From Beijerinckiaceae bacterium (GTDB lineage: Bacteria; Pseudomonadota; Alphaproteobacteria; Rhizobiales; Beijerinckiaceae): 64,000 bases of DNA. The notes under the pieces are model-generated. The model saw only the letters and a list, made by a program, of their open reading frames with translations, made no database searches and was not told where the DNA came from. The stretch's first letter is position 1, and every line of letters starts with the position of its first letter. The translations under genes and the position numbers were made by a program. Shown here one piece after another: positions 37,929 through 47,066 of the stretch. Where the stretch lies: positions 124,001 to 188,000 of the forward strand of contig CANGBX010000005.1 of assembly GCA_947452455.1 (NCBI GenBank). The letters run 5' to 3'.

Positions 37929-40424
37929 TTACCCCAACGCCCCTTTGACCGCCTCGACCAGCTGTTTCAGCGTGAAGGGTTTGGGCAGGAAGCCGAATTC
38001 CTGCCCCTCGGGCAGGTTTTTGGCGAAAGCGTCTTCGGCATAGCCTGAGACGAAAATGATCTTGGCCATCACGCCGCGCTTGCGGAGTTCCCCAAACATG
38101 GTCGGCCCGTCCATTTCCGGCATGACGACATCGGAGACGATGAGATCAATCTGGCCTGCATTGGCCTCGACCACATCAAGCGCCTCCAAGCCGGAGGCGG
38201 CCTCGAGCACCGTATAGCCGCGCGAGACGAGGGCGCGGGCGCCAAAGGCGCGCACGGCCTCTTCGTCTTCGACAAGCAGAATGGTGCCGTGCCCTGTAAG
38301 ATCGGTTGCGGGCGCTTTGATGCTTTCGCGTATCGGGGCTTCTTCGGCCTGCGCAATATGGCGGGGCAGGAAGATGCGGAAGATCGTGCCGCGTCCCGGC
38401 TCGCTTTCGCAAAACACCCAGCCGCCCGTCTGCTTCACAATGCCATAGACCATGGACAGGCCAAGGCCGGTGCCCTTGCCGACTTCTTTCGTCGTGAAGA
38501 AGGGCTCGAAGATTTTGTCCATTACATCGGCGGGAATGCCGGTGCCATTATCTTCCACTTCAATGGCGACATAATCGGCCGCCGTGAGGGTTGGCTGGCG
38601 GAAGAGGGCACATTCGGCAGAGGTGACATTGCGCGTGCGCAGGCTGATCTTGCCCCCGTCGGGCATAGCATCGCGCGCATTGACGACAAGATTGACGACG
38701 ACTTGCTCGAATTGATTGAGATCGGCTTTGACGAGCCACAGGTCGCGGCCATGTTTCAAATCGAGTTCGATCTTTTCGCCGACCAGTCGGCGCAGCAGCA
38801 TTTGCAAATCGGCCAACACATCGCCGAGCTGCAACACTTGCGGGCGAAGCGTCTGGCGGCGCGAGAAGGCAAGCAGCTGGCGCGTCAGCGCTGCCGCACG
38901 GTTCGCATTCTGCTTGATCTGCATAATGTCCTGGAAGGACGGGTCGGTCGGACGGTGGTTGGCCAGCAAAAGATCTGAATAGCCGATGATGGCGGTCAGC
39001 ACATTGTTGAAGTCATGTGCAATGCCGCCCGCAAGCTGGCCGATGGCCTGCATCTTTTGCGCTTGCGCAAAATTTTCCTGCAAAGCGCGCTGTTCGGTTG
39101 TATCGAGCGCGTAGATATTGGCGCGTGTGCCATCACCCATATCTTCGGCTGTTGACACAAAGAAGCGCGCCGAATGGGCCTTGTCGCCCACAAGCGTGGC
39201 GTCCACCGGCACAATCTCGCTTTTGCCGGCTATCGCGGCAGCGAGCGCTGCGCGCAGCTGGTCATGTTCGCGGTCCGTGACGCCTGCATAGAGGTCGCGC
39301 ATTTCATGGGCGCGCGGGCAGAGTTTGGCAAAAGCCGCATTGGCGCGTGTGATGCGCCCATCGCTGTCCACAGCGGCAATTGCCATGGGCGTCTGGTTAA
39401 AGAAGCGCGCAAAGCGCACTTCAGCGGCACGCAAATCTTCACCTGGTTCTTCACCCGGTGCACGATTGATGACGAGTGTGCGCGAAGGTCCCGGTGTGCG
39501 GTCATGGCCAAAGGCCACGCGGTGCAACAAGCGCACGGGCAGGCTTTGGCCATTGCGCCGTTTCAGATCGACATCGAATTGCTCGGTGCGCACTTCGCCC
39601 GCAGCGCCCGCGGTGGACGAGAGCAGAGAGGCGCCATCACCCGCGACAAGATCAGTGAGCTTCAACCCGCCCGAGCCCACTTGCGCGAGATCATAATCAA
39701 GCCAGGCAGCGAGCGTGGCATTGATATAAGTCACCGCGCCATCAGCATCAGCGGAGAAGAAACCAGCAGGCGCATGATCGAGAAAATCAATCGCATGCTG
39801 CAATTCCTGAAAGACATTCTCATGCCGCTTGCGCTCGCGCGTGACATCGGCAACCGACCACAAAGTCGCGCGCGTTTCATTGGCGCGCTCCAACGGGCGC
39901 ACGCGAATGCGATACCAGCCGACATTTCCCTCACCCGACAAAGGCGGGGAGAGGCGCAATTCTTCTGTCGCGCGTTTTCCCTCGCGCGCAGCTTGCGCCA
40001 AGCGATAGACGGCTTCGGACACTTCCGATGTTCCAGCAAAGAGCCGCTCGACAGAACGAATGTCGGCAGCATCCTGCGCGCCACAAAGCGACAGATAGGC
40101 TTCATTGGCGAAAATGATGTCGCCATTGCTGTTGGTGACGAGCAGACCTTCGGGCGCGGTGTCGGCCAATGTCTTGGTGACATCATTGCGCGTTTCTTGT
40201 CCGGCGAGATTGAGAAAACCTGCGGCATAAGCAAACAAAGCAATCACGCCGCAAATGGCGAGCAAGGCGAGCAGGCCGATGGTGATACGTCCCGCTTGCT
40301 CTTGCGGCAAGAGCGAGAGCGCAGCCGCCGCACCGACCAGCAACAGCGCCAGCACGAGCACAAGGCCCGGACTGCCTGAGCGATCCGTCCGGTCAAGCGA
40401 GCCGGAAGCGGGCGGTTTCACCAT
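37929..40424 (-). CDS. cckA: Hybrid sensor histidine kinase CckA
   Basis: The 831-residue protein has two N-terminal membrane helices (about residues 19-38 and 46-70) and several PAS modules (about 80-450). The HisKA segment [20 protein letters not shown] carries the phosphoacceptor histidine near residue 470. The HATPase has N box [14 protein letters not shown] and [15 protein letters not shown]-terminal receiver (about 705-825) has the aspartate in [12 protein letters not shown]. CckA phosphorylates ChpT, which passes phosphate to CtrA and CpdR to control cell cycle and motility. The GGIAHDFNN motif and overall layout are diagnostic. It is divergent from the fliO-like gene. Confidence 0.93.
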   Translation of the reverse strand: MVKPPASGSLDRTDRSGSPGLVLVLALLLVGAAAALSLLPQEQAGRITIGLLALLAICGVIALFAYAAGFLNLAGQETRNDVTKTLADTAPEGLLVTNSNGDIIFANEAYLSLCGAQDAADIRSVERLFAGTSEVSEAVYRLAQAAREGKRATEELRLSPPLSGEGNVGWYRIRVRPLERANETRATLWSVADVTRERKRHENVFQELQHAIDFLDHAPAGFFSADADGAVTYINATLAAWLDYDLAQVGSGGLKLTDLVAGDGASLLSSTAGAAGEVRTEQFDVDLKRRNGQSLPVRLLHRVAFGHDRTPGPSRTLVINRAPGEEPGEDLRAAEVRFARFFNQTPMAIAAVDSDGRITRANAAFAKLCPRAHEMRDLYAGVTDREHDQLRAALAAAIAGKSEIVPVDATLVGDKAHSARFFVSTAEDMGDGTRANIYALDTTEQRALQENFAQAQKMQAIGQLAGGIAHDFNNVLTAIIGYSDLLLANHRPTDPSFQDIMQIKQNANRAAALTRQLLAFSRRQTLRPQVLQLGDVLADLQMLLRRLVGEKIELDLKHGRDLWLVKADLNQFEQVVVNLVVNARDAMPDGGKISLRTRNVTSAECALFRQPTLTAADYVAIEVEDNGTGIPADVMDKIFEPFFTTKEVGKGTGLGLSMVYGIVKQTGGWVFCESEPGRGTIFRIFLPRHIAQAEEAPIRESIKAPATDLTGHGTILLVEDEEAVRAFGARALVSRGYTVLEAASGLEALDVVEANAGQIDLIVSDVVMPEMDGPTMFGELRKRGVMAKIIFVSGYAEDAFAKNLPEGQEFGFLPKPFTLKQLVEAVKGALG

Positions 40425-40707
40425 AGATACAATTCCCGAAATGACCCCGCTTCACGAGGTCAAAAGCCGATTCGTGCGAAGGATGGGGTTTGTGAGCTGC
40501 CTTTGCAATCGCACAAAAAAGCTTTGCGGTCTTTCGTTTTTGGCAGTTCCGGAGCGTAAGGGGTCGCTTGTCCGGGCGGGGGAGGCGCTATTCACCTCTT
40601 TTCAACCATATGGGTCGCGTCAGGGTTAATCCGTGTTAACGAAAATGCTAGTCTTTGTGCCATGTTGGGGCGGCACTAGCCCCGGTTCCTTTTGAGAAGA
40701 GTTGTGC
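40425..40707. other. cckA-fliO divergent promoter region
   Basis: No gene in this 283-base gap. It contains GTTAATCCGTGTTAAC (40625-40640), close to a CtrA site (TTAA-N7-TTAA) but with six bases between half-sites. Confidence 0.4.
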
Positions 40708-41304
40708 ATGTCTTTGAGCTCGTTGTTTGATGGCCGGTTTGGCTCGTTTCTCGCCATCTTCATCGCGATTTGCGTGGTCGGTCTTGTGGTTGCCTTGGTC
40801 GTGCGGGCCTGGGGGCGGGGCATCAAGCCATCGGCCGGGCGCCGCCTTGGCATTGTCGATGCCTTTGATCTCGACCGTCACCGCCAGCTTGTCATCATCC
40901 GGCGGGATCATGTCGAACATCTCATCATGATCGGCGGGCCGAATGATCTGGTGGTCGAAACCGATATTGTCCGGTCACAGCCGATGATCGGTGAGGGGCG
41001 CCGCGATCCTGTGGTGGCGCCAAGCCCGACTATGGCTGCCCCGCCATCGAAACCCGCGCCGGCCCCGAAACTGCCCTCGGAAGCAGACTCGGTTGCCCCG
41101 CCCTTGGAATTGCGCCCGACCCCGCCCATGCCACGCGCCAATCCCATGGCGCCGCCCCCGCGGGCGCCCGAGGTCAAAGCGCCGCTGCCTCCAGCGCCGC
41201 CGGAGCCCACCAAAGCCGAGCCGCCGCGCTTGTCGATGAATATCAATTCGCTGGAAGAAGAGATGACACGTCTTCTGGGTCGCCCGCCCGAGAAGAAAGA
41301 CTGA
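40708..41304 (+). CDS. FliO-like membrane protein with Pro-rich tail
   Basis: The 198-residue protein has one membrane helix (FLAIFIAICVVGLVVALVV, residues 13-31) and a FliO/MopB-like beta domain (RRLGIVDAFDLDRHRQLVIIRRDHVEHLIMIGG). A long Pro/Ala-rich region follows, and the C-terminus ends EEMTRLLGRPPEKK. FliO assists assembly of the flagellar export gate, but FliO-like proteins next to cckA occur away from flagellar clusters, so a flagellar role is uncertain. ATG 40708 lies behind AGAAGAG; an upstream TTG is possible. Confidence 0.75.
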   Translation: MSLSSLFDGRFGSFLAIFIAICVVGLVVALVVRAWGRGIKPSAGRRLGIVDAFDLDRHRQLVIIRRDHVEHLIMIGGPNDLVVETDIVRSQPMIGEGRRDPVVAPSPTMAAPPSKPAPAPKLPSEADSVAPPLELRPTPPMPRANPMAPPPRAPEVKAPLPPAPPEPTKAEPPRLSMNINSLEEEMTRLLGRPPEKKD

Positions 41305-41323
41305 TCTGAAAACTGGAAATAGG

Positions 41324-41370
41324 CGCAGACCCCCACCCCAGCCCTCCCCTCAAGGGGGAGGGAGTTTTCT
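41324..41370. repeat. Family B repeat, inverted copy
   Basis: GCAGACCCCCACCCCAGCCC leads into CCTCCCCTCAAGGGGGAGG. It is in opposite orientation to the copy at 41407-41460, making a large inverted pair after the fliO-like gene. Confidence 0.85.
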
Positions 41371-41406
41371 TGCAGACTGATCACGACAAGCAATCTGCAT
41401 TTCACG

Positions 41407-41460
41407 CTGCATCAAATCCCCCTCCCCCTTGAGGGGAGGGGTTAGGGGTGGGGGTCTGCG
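41407..41460. repeat. Family B GC-rich palindromic repeat
   Basis: TGCATCAAATCCCCCTCCCC to GGGGTCTGCG; matches 18202-18255 with one visible difference (GTTAGG for GCTAGG). Confidence 0.88.
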
Positions 41461-41479
41461 CATCTCACCCATGAGCGAC

Positions 41480-41512
41480 ACAAAAAACGCGGCACAAAGG
41501 CCGCGTTTTTTA
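41480..41512. terminator. dksA terminator
   Basis: AAAAAACGCGGC and GCCGCGTTTTTT form a perfect stem around ACAAAG, 21 bases past the dksA stop; symmetrical T-runs make it usable in both directions. Confidence 0.9.
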
Positions 41513-41532
41513 TTGAGAGAATGATCAGATGA

Positions 41533-41955
41533 TCAATCGTCGCGATAGACTTTTTCGCGGCGCTCATGGCGCTCTTGGGCTTCAACAGAGAGCGTTGCAA
41601 TCGGGCGCGCATCGAGACGCTTCAGCGCAATCGGCTCGCCGGTTTCTTCGCAATAGCCGTAAGTGCCATCGTCGATGCGCGCGAGAGCGGCATCAATCTT
41701 GGCGATCAGTTTGCGCTGGCGGTCACGCGCGCGCAATTCAATCGCGCGATCTGTTTCAGATGACGCACGGTCAGCAACATCGGGATGATTTTCATTCTCA
41801 TTCTGCAACGTCGCGATTGTCTCACGCGACTCGCGCAGAATCTCATCTTTCCATTGAAGTAGCTTGCGGCGGAAATAAAACCGCTGCCGCTCATTCATAA
41901 ACGGTTCGTCATCGGTAGGCTTGTAGGCCTCGTCGATCGTATCCGCACTTGCCAT
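41533..41955 (-). CDS. dksA: RNA polymerase-binding transcription factor DksA
   Basis: The 140-residue protein has the DksA coiled coil (FYFRRKLLQWKDEILRES... DVADRASSETDRAIELRARDRQRKLIAKIDAALARIDDGTYGYCEETGEPI). The tip motif DxxDxA is present. Of the four zinc cysteines only one remains (YCEETG; the others are T, S and A), a pattern seen in other alphaproteobacterial DksA proteins. With ppGpp it reprograms RNA polymerase in the stringent response. The start ATG 41955 has its only plausible SD inside a hairpin. Confidence 0.93.
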   Translation of the reverse strand: MASADTIDEAYKPTDDEPFMNERQRFYFRRKLLQWKDEILRESRETIATLQNENENHPDVADRASSETDRAIELRARDRQRKLIAKIDAALARIDDGTYGYCEETGEPIALKRLDARPIATLSVEAQERHERREKVYRDD

Positions 41956-41990
41956 GCTATAGGACCCCCCTGTCCATTCGGGGGTCTTAT
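41956..41990 (-). promoter_or_regulatory. Hairpin over the dksA ribosome binding site
   Basis: On the dksA strand GACCCCC (41986-41980) pairs with GGGGGTC (41969-41963) around GAATGGACA. The G-run that would serve as Shine-Dalgarno lies in the 3' arm, seven to twelve bases before the ATG, so ribosome access may be gated by this stem. Confidence 0.55.
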
Positions 41991-42091
41991 ATCGGGGTGT
42001 TCATGACGACACAATGACGCAATCACAAGCTGTGAACAGATCAGCGCAATGATAGCTAAGTCTCGCGAAATATAGATTTTTCTGCTTTTGA

Positions 42092-42164
42092 GGGTCGGGC
42101 TTGTCAGCTTCAGCCCGGCTGGTTGTTCTGGGTCTGGCTGAAGCGGAGCCGTGCGAATCGACCC
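42092..42164. other. 73-nt nested hairpin upstream of dksA (candidate structured RNA)
   Basis: Three nested perfect stems: GGGTCG/CGACCC (42092-42097 with 42159-42164), GGCT/AGCC (42098-42101 with 42147-42150) and GCTTCAGCC/GGCTGAAGC (42107-42115 with 42136-42144). It lies between the icd terminator and dksA. It could be a dksA leader element, a small RNA or a repeat. Confidence 0.5.
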
Positions 42165-42166
42165 AT

Positions 42167-42200
42167 AAAAAAGGGCGACCCGCAGGCCGCCCTTGAATTT
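42167..42200 (-). terminator. icd terminator
   Basis: AAGGGCG pairs with CGCCCTT around ACCCGCAGGC; on the icd strand the stem is followed by a T-rich tail. It starts 25 bases past the icd stop. Confidence 0.85.
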
Positions 42201-42218
42201 TCTTGAAAGTCGAAAGGC

Positions 42219-43433
42219 TTAGTGGCCCATCGCCTTCTTCAGGTTTTCGTCGATCTTGTCGAGGAAGCCCGTGGTCGAGAGCCACTTCTGTTCGGCGCCC
42301 ACCAGCAGCGCCAGATCCTTCGTCATGAAACCAGCTTCCACTGTATCCACGCAGACCTTTTCGAGTGTCAGCGAGAACTTCATCAGCGCGTCATTATTGT
42401 CGAGCTTGGCGCGGTGGGCGAGGCCACGGGTCCAGGCAAAGATCGACGCCATCGAATTCGTCGAGGTTTCCTTGCCCTTCTGATGTTCGCGGTAATGGCG
42501 CGTCACCGTGCCGTGCGCGGCTTCGGCTTCGACCGTCTGGCCATCGGGCGTCATCAGCACGGAGGTCATGAGACCCAGCGAACCAAAGCCCTGTGCCGCT
42601 GTGTCCGACTGCACGTCGCCGTCGTAGTTCTTACAAGCCCAGACATAACCGCCCGACCACTTCAGGCAGGAGGCGACCATGTCGTCGATCAGGCGATGCT
42701 CATAGGTCAGGCCGAGTGTCTTGAACTGCGCGGCAAATTCTGCGTCGAAGACTTCCTGGAAGAGATCCTTGAAGCGGCCGTCATAGGCCTTCAGAATCGT
42801 GTTCTTCGTCGACAGATAAACGGGGTACTTGCGGGCCAGTCCGTAGTTGAAGGACGCGCGGGCGAAATCGCGGATCGACTCGTCGAGATTGTACATCGAC
42901 ATAGCGACACCAGCGCCCGGGAACTTGAAGACTTCCTTCTCGATCACCGTGCCATCATCGCCTTCGAACTTGATCGTCAGGCGGCCCTTGCCCGGAACCT
43001 TGAAATCGGTCGCGCGATATTGGTCACCATAGGCATGGCGGCCGATGACGAAAGGCTGCGTCCAGCCGGGCACGAGGCGCGGCACGTTTTTGCAGATGAT
43101 CGGCTCGCGGAAAATCACGCCGCCGAGAATGTTGCGGATTGTGCCGTTGGGCGACTTCCACATTTCCTTGAGCTTGAATTCTTCAACGCGCTGTTCGTCA
43201 GGCGTGATGGTCGCGCATTTCACGGCGACGCCGTATTTCTTGGTGGCTTCGGCAGAGTCGATCGTCACCTGGTCATTGGTAGCGTCGCGGTGCTCGACCG
43301 AGAGGTCATAATATTTCAGATCAATGTCGAGATAGGGGTTGATCAGCTTGTCTTTAATGAGCTGCCAGATGATGCGGGTCATTTCATCGCCGTCCATTTC
43401 GACGACCGGATTGGCGACCTTGATCTTGCTCAT
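42219..43433 (-). CDS. icd: NADP-dependent isocitrate dehydrogenase
   Basis: The 404-residue protein is the eukaryotic-like (type II) NADP-IDH: it begins [20 protein letters not shown] and contains [19 protein letters not shown] (substrate-binding serine and arginines) and [18 protein letters not shown] for the cofactor. It converts isocitrate to 2-oxoglutarate in the TCA cycle. The start at 43433 has AAGGGGAA upstream; the frame stays open far upstream into a repeat and antisense to a chromate transporter, which is not coding. Confidence 0.96.
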   Translation of the reverse strand: MSKIKVANPVVEMDGDEMTRIIWQLIKDKLINPYLDIDLKYYDLSVEHRDATNDQVTIDSAEATKKYGVAVKCATITPDEQRVEEFKLKEMWKSPNGTIRNILGGVIFREPIICKNVPRLVPGWTQPFVIGRHAYGDQYRATDFKVPGKGRLTIKFEGDDGTVIEKEVFKFPGAGVAMSMYNLDESIRDFARASFNYGLARKYPVYLSTKNTILKAYDGRFKDLFQEVFDAEFAAQFKTLGLTYEHRLIDDMVASCLKWSGGYVWACKNYDGDVQSDTAAQGFGSLGLMTSVLMTPDGQTVEAEAAHGTVTRHYREHQKGKETSTNSMASIFAWTRGLAHRAKLDNNDALMKFSLTLEKVCVDTVEAGFMTKDLALLVGAEQKWLSTTGFLDKIDENLKKAMGH

Positions 43434-43584
43434 CGGATATTCCCCTTGATGTCCCTGTGAGTAGCCCTTGGGCGGGTTCGGAGCCCCTATAGCACCCCCA
43501 GTTAAGGGGGCAAAGCACACCTTTTGGGCCATAGGGGAAAGGGTGTGGGTGACGGGGCGGTTTGGGGTGGGCATAATGCCTCGC

Positions 43585-43677
43585 CCGTCATTGCGAGGAG
43601 GCCCTTCAGGGCCGACGTGGCAATCCAGAGGGGTCACGTGAGGCCTCTGGATTGCTTCGCTTCGCTCGCAATGACGG
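43585..43677. repeat. Family A palindromic repeat
   Basis: A 93-bp copy between icd and the second chromate-transporter pair, CCGTCATTGCGAGGAGGCCC to CTCGCAATGACGG; it carries an extra small palindrome GGCCCTTCAGGGCC in one arm. Confidence 0.88.
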
Positions 43678-43709
43678 CGTAGGCTAAAAGAAAAAAGGGG
43701 GGGGAAGCC

Positions 43710-44270
43710 TTGGACCAGACCCGGCGTGTGCCACTGTCCGAAATCTATCGGACCTTTTTCGTCATCGGCCTGTTCTCCTTTGGCGGCGGGCTCGTCTCCT
43801 GGATTTATCGGGACACGGTGGATGTGCGCAAATGGATGAGCCGCGAGGATTTTCTCCCCGGTGTTGCCTTGGCCCAAGTCATGCCCGGTGTCTCTTCTAC
43901 CAATTGCGCCATTTATGTCGGCCAAATTTTGCGCGGCTGGCTCGGCGCGCTCACCGCCATCACCGCCATGCTGAGCGCACCCTTCCTCATCTCGCTGGCC
44001 GCCGCTTGGGCCTATAAATCTCTGCTCCACATTCCGGGCTTTCAGGAAACCATGGTCGGCGTGGCCGCTGCCGCCATCGGCATGTTGATGCGCACGGGTG
44101 TGGAAGCCGCACGCCCGCAGATCCGCGACATTTCGGCCATGGCCGTGATGATTGCGAGTTTTCTCGCCGTGGGCGTGTTTCGCTTTCCGCTCGTGCCCGT
44201 CATTTGCGTGATGGGGCCGATCAGCGTGGCGCTGGCATGGCCCAGCGCCAAAGCGGAGGGCGAGGCATGA
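43710..44270 (+). CDS. Chromate transporter family protein, N-terminal-type half
   Basis: The 186-residue membrane protein has [16 protein letters not shown] and [13 protein letters not shown], the same CHR signatures as the 18.3 kb copy. The start is a TTG at 43710 behind a G-rich site (GGGGAAG); no ATG fits. It overlaps its partner by four bases (ATGA). The two pairs in this window are clearly paralogous. Confidence 0.82.
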   Translation: MDQTRRVPLSEIYRTFFVIGLFSFGGGLVSWIYRDTVDVRKWMSREDFLPGVALAQVMPGVSSTNCAIYVGQILRGWLGALTAITAMLSAPFLISLAAAWAYKSLLHIPGFQETMVGVAAAAIGMLMRTGVEAARPQIRDISAMAVMIASFLAVGVFRFPLVPVICVMGPISVALAWPSAKAEGEA

Positions 44271-44803
44271 ACGCCGATACACTCATCCGCATTTTCACCA
44301 TCATCGCGCCTTTGTCGCTGGCTTCCTTTGGTGGTGCGAGTTCCATTTATGCGCCCATGCAGCATGAAGTCGTCGATATTGAAAAATGGATCACGGCGCG
44401 CGAGTTTTTGGATCTCTTCGCTATCTCGCGCGCCATGCCGGGACCGGGCTCTTTGTTTTGCACGCTGGTCGGCTGGCAGGTCGCAGGTCTGGCAGGCGCG
44501 ATCATTGCCTCCATTGCGATTTATCTGCCGTCCTCACTGGTGGTCTATGGCGTAGGCCACGTCTGGTCGCGCCATCGTGGCAAGCGCTGGCACAATGCTT
44601 TGGAGCGCGGCCTCAATCCGCTCGGCGCTGGCCTGCTCTTTGCCGGTGTGGTGACGCTTGCCAAACTCGCCTCTGATGGATTTCTGCCCATTGCCATTAT
44701 CGGGGTCGTTTGTGCGCTCAATGTCTGGAAGCCCAAAATCCACCCGGTGATTTTTCTCATGTGCGGTGGGGCACTTTGCTATGCCGCCTATGCTTTCGCC
44801 TGA
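44267..44803 (+). CDS. Chromate transporter family protein, C-terminal-type half
   Basis: The 178-residue membrane protein has [19 protein letters not shown] and [19 protein letters not shown]. It is translationally coupled to the preceding half. The trmJ gene follows after 39 bases on the same strand. The substrate of such short pairs is not established by sequence. Confidence 0.85.
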   Translation: MNADTLIRIFTIIAPLSLASFGGASSIYAPMQHEVVDIEKWITAREFLDLFAISRAMPGPGSLFCTLVGWQVAGLAGAIIASIAIYLPSSLVVYGVGHVWSRHRGKRWHNALERGLNPLGAGLLFAGVVTLAKLASDGFLPIAIIGVVCALNVWKPKIHPVIFLMCGGALCYAAYAFA

Positions 44804-44842
44804 CAGCTTGCCTTTGGATGAGAGCAGAGGCACATAGCGCGC

Positions 44843-45694
44843 ATGACAGGTGCAGGAACCAACAAGAGCCAAGTCGGCATTGCCGGTGGCCCGGCGATCA
44901 TTCTGGTGCGGCCGCAATTGGCTGTGAACATCGGCATGTGCGCGCGTGCCATGGCCAATTTCGGGCTCGATGATCTGCGTCTCGTAACCCCGCGTGAAGG
45001 CTGGCCGCGCACCGATGCGCGCCGCAAGGGCGCTTATGCGGCCGCCGCTGGTGCTGTGCATCTGCTGGAGCGCGCGCGTGTGTTTGACAGTGTGGAAGAG
45101 GCGATTGCCGATCTGAATTTCGTCTGGGCGACAACGGCGCGCGAGCGTGGCCAAGGCAAGCGTGTCGAGCCGCCAGCCGTTGCTATGAACGAAACAGCCG
45201 CCGCGATCAAAGCAGGGCAGAAGCACGGCATTATTTTTGGGCCAGAGCGCACCGGGCTTGCCAATGATGATGTGGCGCTGGCGGATGGCATCATCACCTT
45301 TCCGGTGAACCCTGCTTATGCCTCGCTCAATTTGGCGCAGGCTGTTTTGCTCACGGGTTACGAACATTTCCGCGCGGCCCAAGGCGATGCGCTGCCTTTT
45401 GCAACGCCCGATAAATCACCGCCCGCTGATCGGCAGATGGTGATTTCCTTCTTTGATTTTCTGGAAGACCATTTGGAGAAGAATGGTTTCTTCCGCCCCT
45501 TGGGCAAAAAGCCGCTGATGCAGATCAATCTGCGCAACATGTTCCACCGCATGCAAATGACGCAGCAAGATGTGCGGACTTTGTGGGGTGTTGTCGTTCG
45601 CCTCGTTGAAGGCCCGCGCACGAAGGTGCAAACGCGCAAGAGATTGGGCCCCAAGCAAACGCCGAAGGGGACGAAGCCTTCATCTACTGATTAG
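44843..45694 (+). CDS. trmJ: tRNA (cytidine/uridine-2'-O-)-methyltransferase TrmJ-like
   Basis: The 283-residue SPOUT enzyme has motif 1 NIGMCARAMANFGLDDLRLV, motif 2 GIIFGPERTGLANDD and motif 3 FPVNPAYASLNLAQAVLLTGYE, which form the SAM-binding knot of TrmJ/SpoU proteins. TrmJ methylates position 32 of tRNAs. It has a basic C-terminal extension. The stop codon abuts a family A repeat. Its neighbourhood with rpsD is typical of Hyphomicrobiales as I recall it. Confidence 0.9.
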   Translation: MTGAGTNKSQVGIAGGPAIILVRPQLAVNIGMCARAMANFGLDDLRLVTPREGWPRTDARRKGAYAAAAGAVHLLERARVFDSVEEAIADLNFVWATTARERGQGKRVEPPAVAMNETAAAIKAGQKHGIIFGPERTGLANDDVALADGIITFPVNPAYASLNLAQAVLLTGYEHFRAAQGDALPFATPDKSPPADRQMVISFFDFLEDHLEKNGFFRPLGKKPLMQINLRNMFHRMQMTQQDVRTLWGVVVRLVEGPRTKVQTRKRLGPKQTPKGTKPSSTD

Positions 45695-45776
45695 CCGTCA
45701 TTGCGAGCCGAAGGCGAAGCAAACCAGAAGCCCCACGTGAGGCCTCTGGATTGCTTCGCTACGCTCGCAATGACGA
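45695..45776. repeat. Family A repeat overlapping the murD2 3' end
   Basis: CCGTCATTGCGAGCCGAAGG to CTCGCAATGACG. It starts one base after the trmJ stop, and its right arm encodes the last five residues (SSLRA) and stop codon of the convergent murD2 gene. Confidence 0.9.
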
Positions 45777-47066
45777 GCTGAGAGATGTCGCTTTAAACGC
45801 TTCGCCACGTTCTTCGAAATTGCGAAACTCTTCAAAGCTCGGCGCAGCCGGTGAGAGCAGCACGACGCCATCTTCGGGCACATGCGCAAAAGCCTGCGCA
45901 ACAGCCTCGGCCAGTTTCGCAGCATCGACCATCGGAAAAGCCGCCCCACGCTTTTCAAGTGCCGCGCGCAGACGGGCACCCGTCACAGGCAGCAGCACAA
46001 GTGCGGCAATCTTCGCGCGCATCAGCGCGTCGGCGAGTTCATCATAGTCTTGTCCGCGATCAGACCCGCCTGCAATCAGCACAGTCTCGCGCTCTGCATA
46101 AGCGGCGAGTGCTGCGAGTGTCGCCTGCGGCACGGTCGAGATGGAATCATCCACACAGGTGATGCCATGCGCGACAAATTCCTCGAGGCGATGGGCGAGC
46201 TGTTCAAAACCCGTCATATCCACGCGCTCGCGCAAGCCCGTCACACCAGCCTGTTCGGCCGCGGTGCAAGCGGCAGCAAGATTGGCGATATTATGCGCGC
46301 CGCGCAGCGCAAAATCTGTGACAGGCACTTCGCGCGTGCCAAAAAAGAGCTTGCCACCCTTCTCGTGAAAGCCGTTCTCCTCATTGAACCAGATGACATT
46401 CGTACGATCTTTCACGCGCGCAAAAACATCCGCATGTGCGTGATTGGCAATGGCGCGTGTTTTAGGATCACGAAAAATATTCAGCTTGTCGCGATAATAG
46501 GTTTCCACCCCGCCATGCCAAGGCGCATGTTCGGGATAGAGATTGGTGAGCACGCCGATGTCAGCGCTGAAATCAAAATCAGCGAGCTGATAGGAGGAGA
46601 GTTCAAACACGGTCCAATCACGTGCAGGCTTTTCGCTCAGCGCCGCCACGCCGACATTGCCCAGCAGCTTGGCGTCAAAACCACCTTTGACGAGCAGATG
46701 GTGGATGAGCCGCGAGACGGTGCTTTTGCCCTTGGTGCCGGTCACCGCAATGGTGCGCGCTTGCGGATGCGCTTCAAACCAGAGGTTCGTGCCCGATGTG
46801 AAGCGCGTGCCCTTGGCTTTCGCTTGCGCGATTTCAGGTCGATAGAGTGAAATGCCGGGGCTTTTCACGACCAGCGCAAAACGCCCGCTGATGAGCGCGT
46901 CCTTTGCAGAATCACCGACCAGAACATGCGCGCCGGCAGGCGCATCTGTGATCGGCGTATCATTCAAAATGACGAGCGTCAGATCATCTCGCGTCTCTTT
47001 GAGATGCGCTAATGCGGCTTGTCCTTCGCGTCCATATCCCCAGATTGCTGCTTCAGAGGAAGCCAT
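45759..47066 (-). CDS. murD2: UDP-MurNAc-L-Ala--L-Glu ligase, MurD2-type
   Basis: The 435-residue Mur ligase has the ATP loop GTKGKST (residues 110-116), FELSSYQLADFDFSADIGVLTNLYPEH in the central domain and the C-terminal domain with LIAGGSDRGQDYDELADAL. It resembles MurD, but its start overlaps murL by 14 bases. That pairing identifies it as MurD2, which adds L-Glu rather than D-Glu to UDP-MurNAc-L-Ala. I chose ATG 47066. The C-terminal residues come from a repeat element. Substrate assignment depends on the murL neighbour. Confidence 0.85.
   Translation of the reverse strand: MASSEAAIWGYGREGQAALAHLKETRDDLTLVILNDTPITDAPAGAHVLVGDSAKDALISGRFALVVKSPGISLYRPEIAQAKAKGTRFTSGTNLWFEAHPQARTIAVTGTKGKSTVSRLIHHLLVKGGFDAKLLGNVGVAALSEKPARDWTVFELSSYQLADFDFSADIGVLTNLYPEHAPWHGGVETYYRDKLNIFRDPKTRAIANHAHADVFARVKDRTNVIWFNEENGFHEKGGKLFFGTREVPVTDFALRGAHNIANLAAACTAAEQAGVTGLRERVDMTGFEQLAHRLEEFVAHGITCVDDSISTVPQATLAALAAYAERETVLIAGGSDRGQDYDELADALMRAKIAALVLLPVTGARLRAALEKRGAAFPMVDAAKLAEAVAQAFAHVPEDGVVLLSPAAPSFEEFRNFEERGEAFKATSLSSSLRA

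Noticed and set aside
42092-42164. tRNA gene
   Set aside because: It has a hairpin and a CGAATCG-like piece, but no anticodon arm, T-arm consensus or CCA end in the right places.
43434-44282. Long upstream extension of the icd reading frame
   Set aside because: The extension runs through a family A repeat and antisense to a chromate transporter; icd has a proper start and site at 43433.
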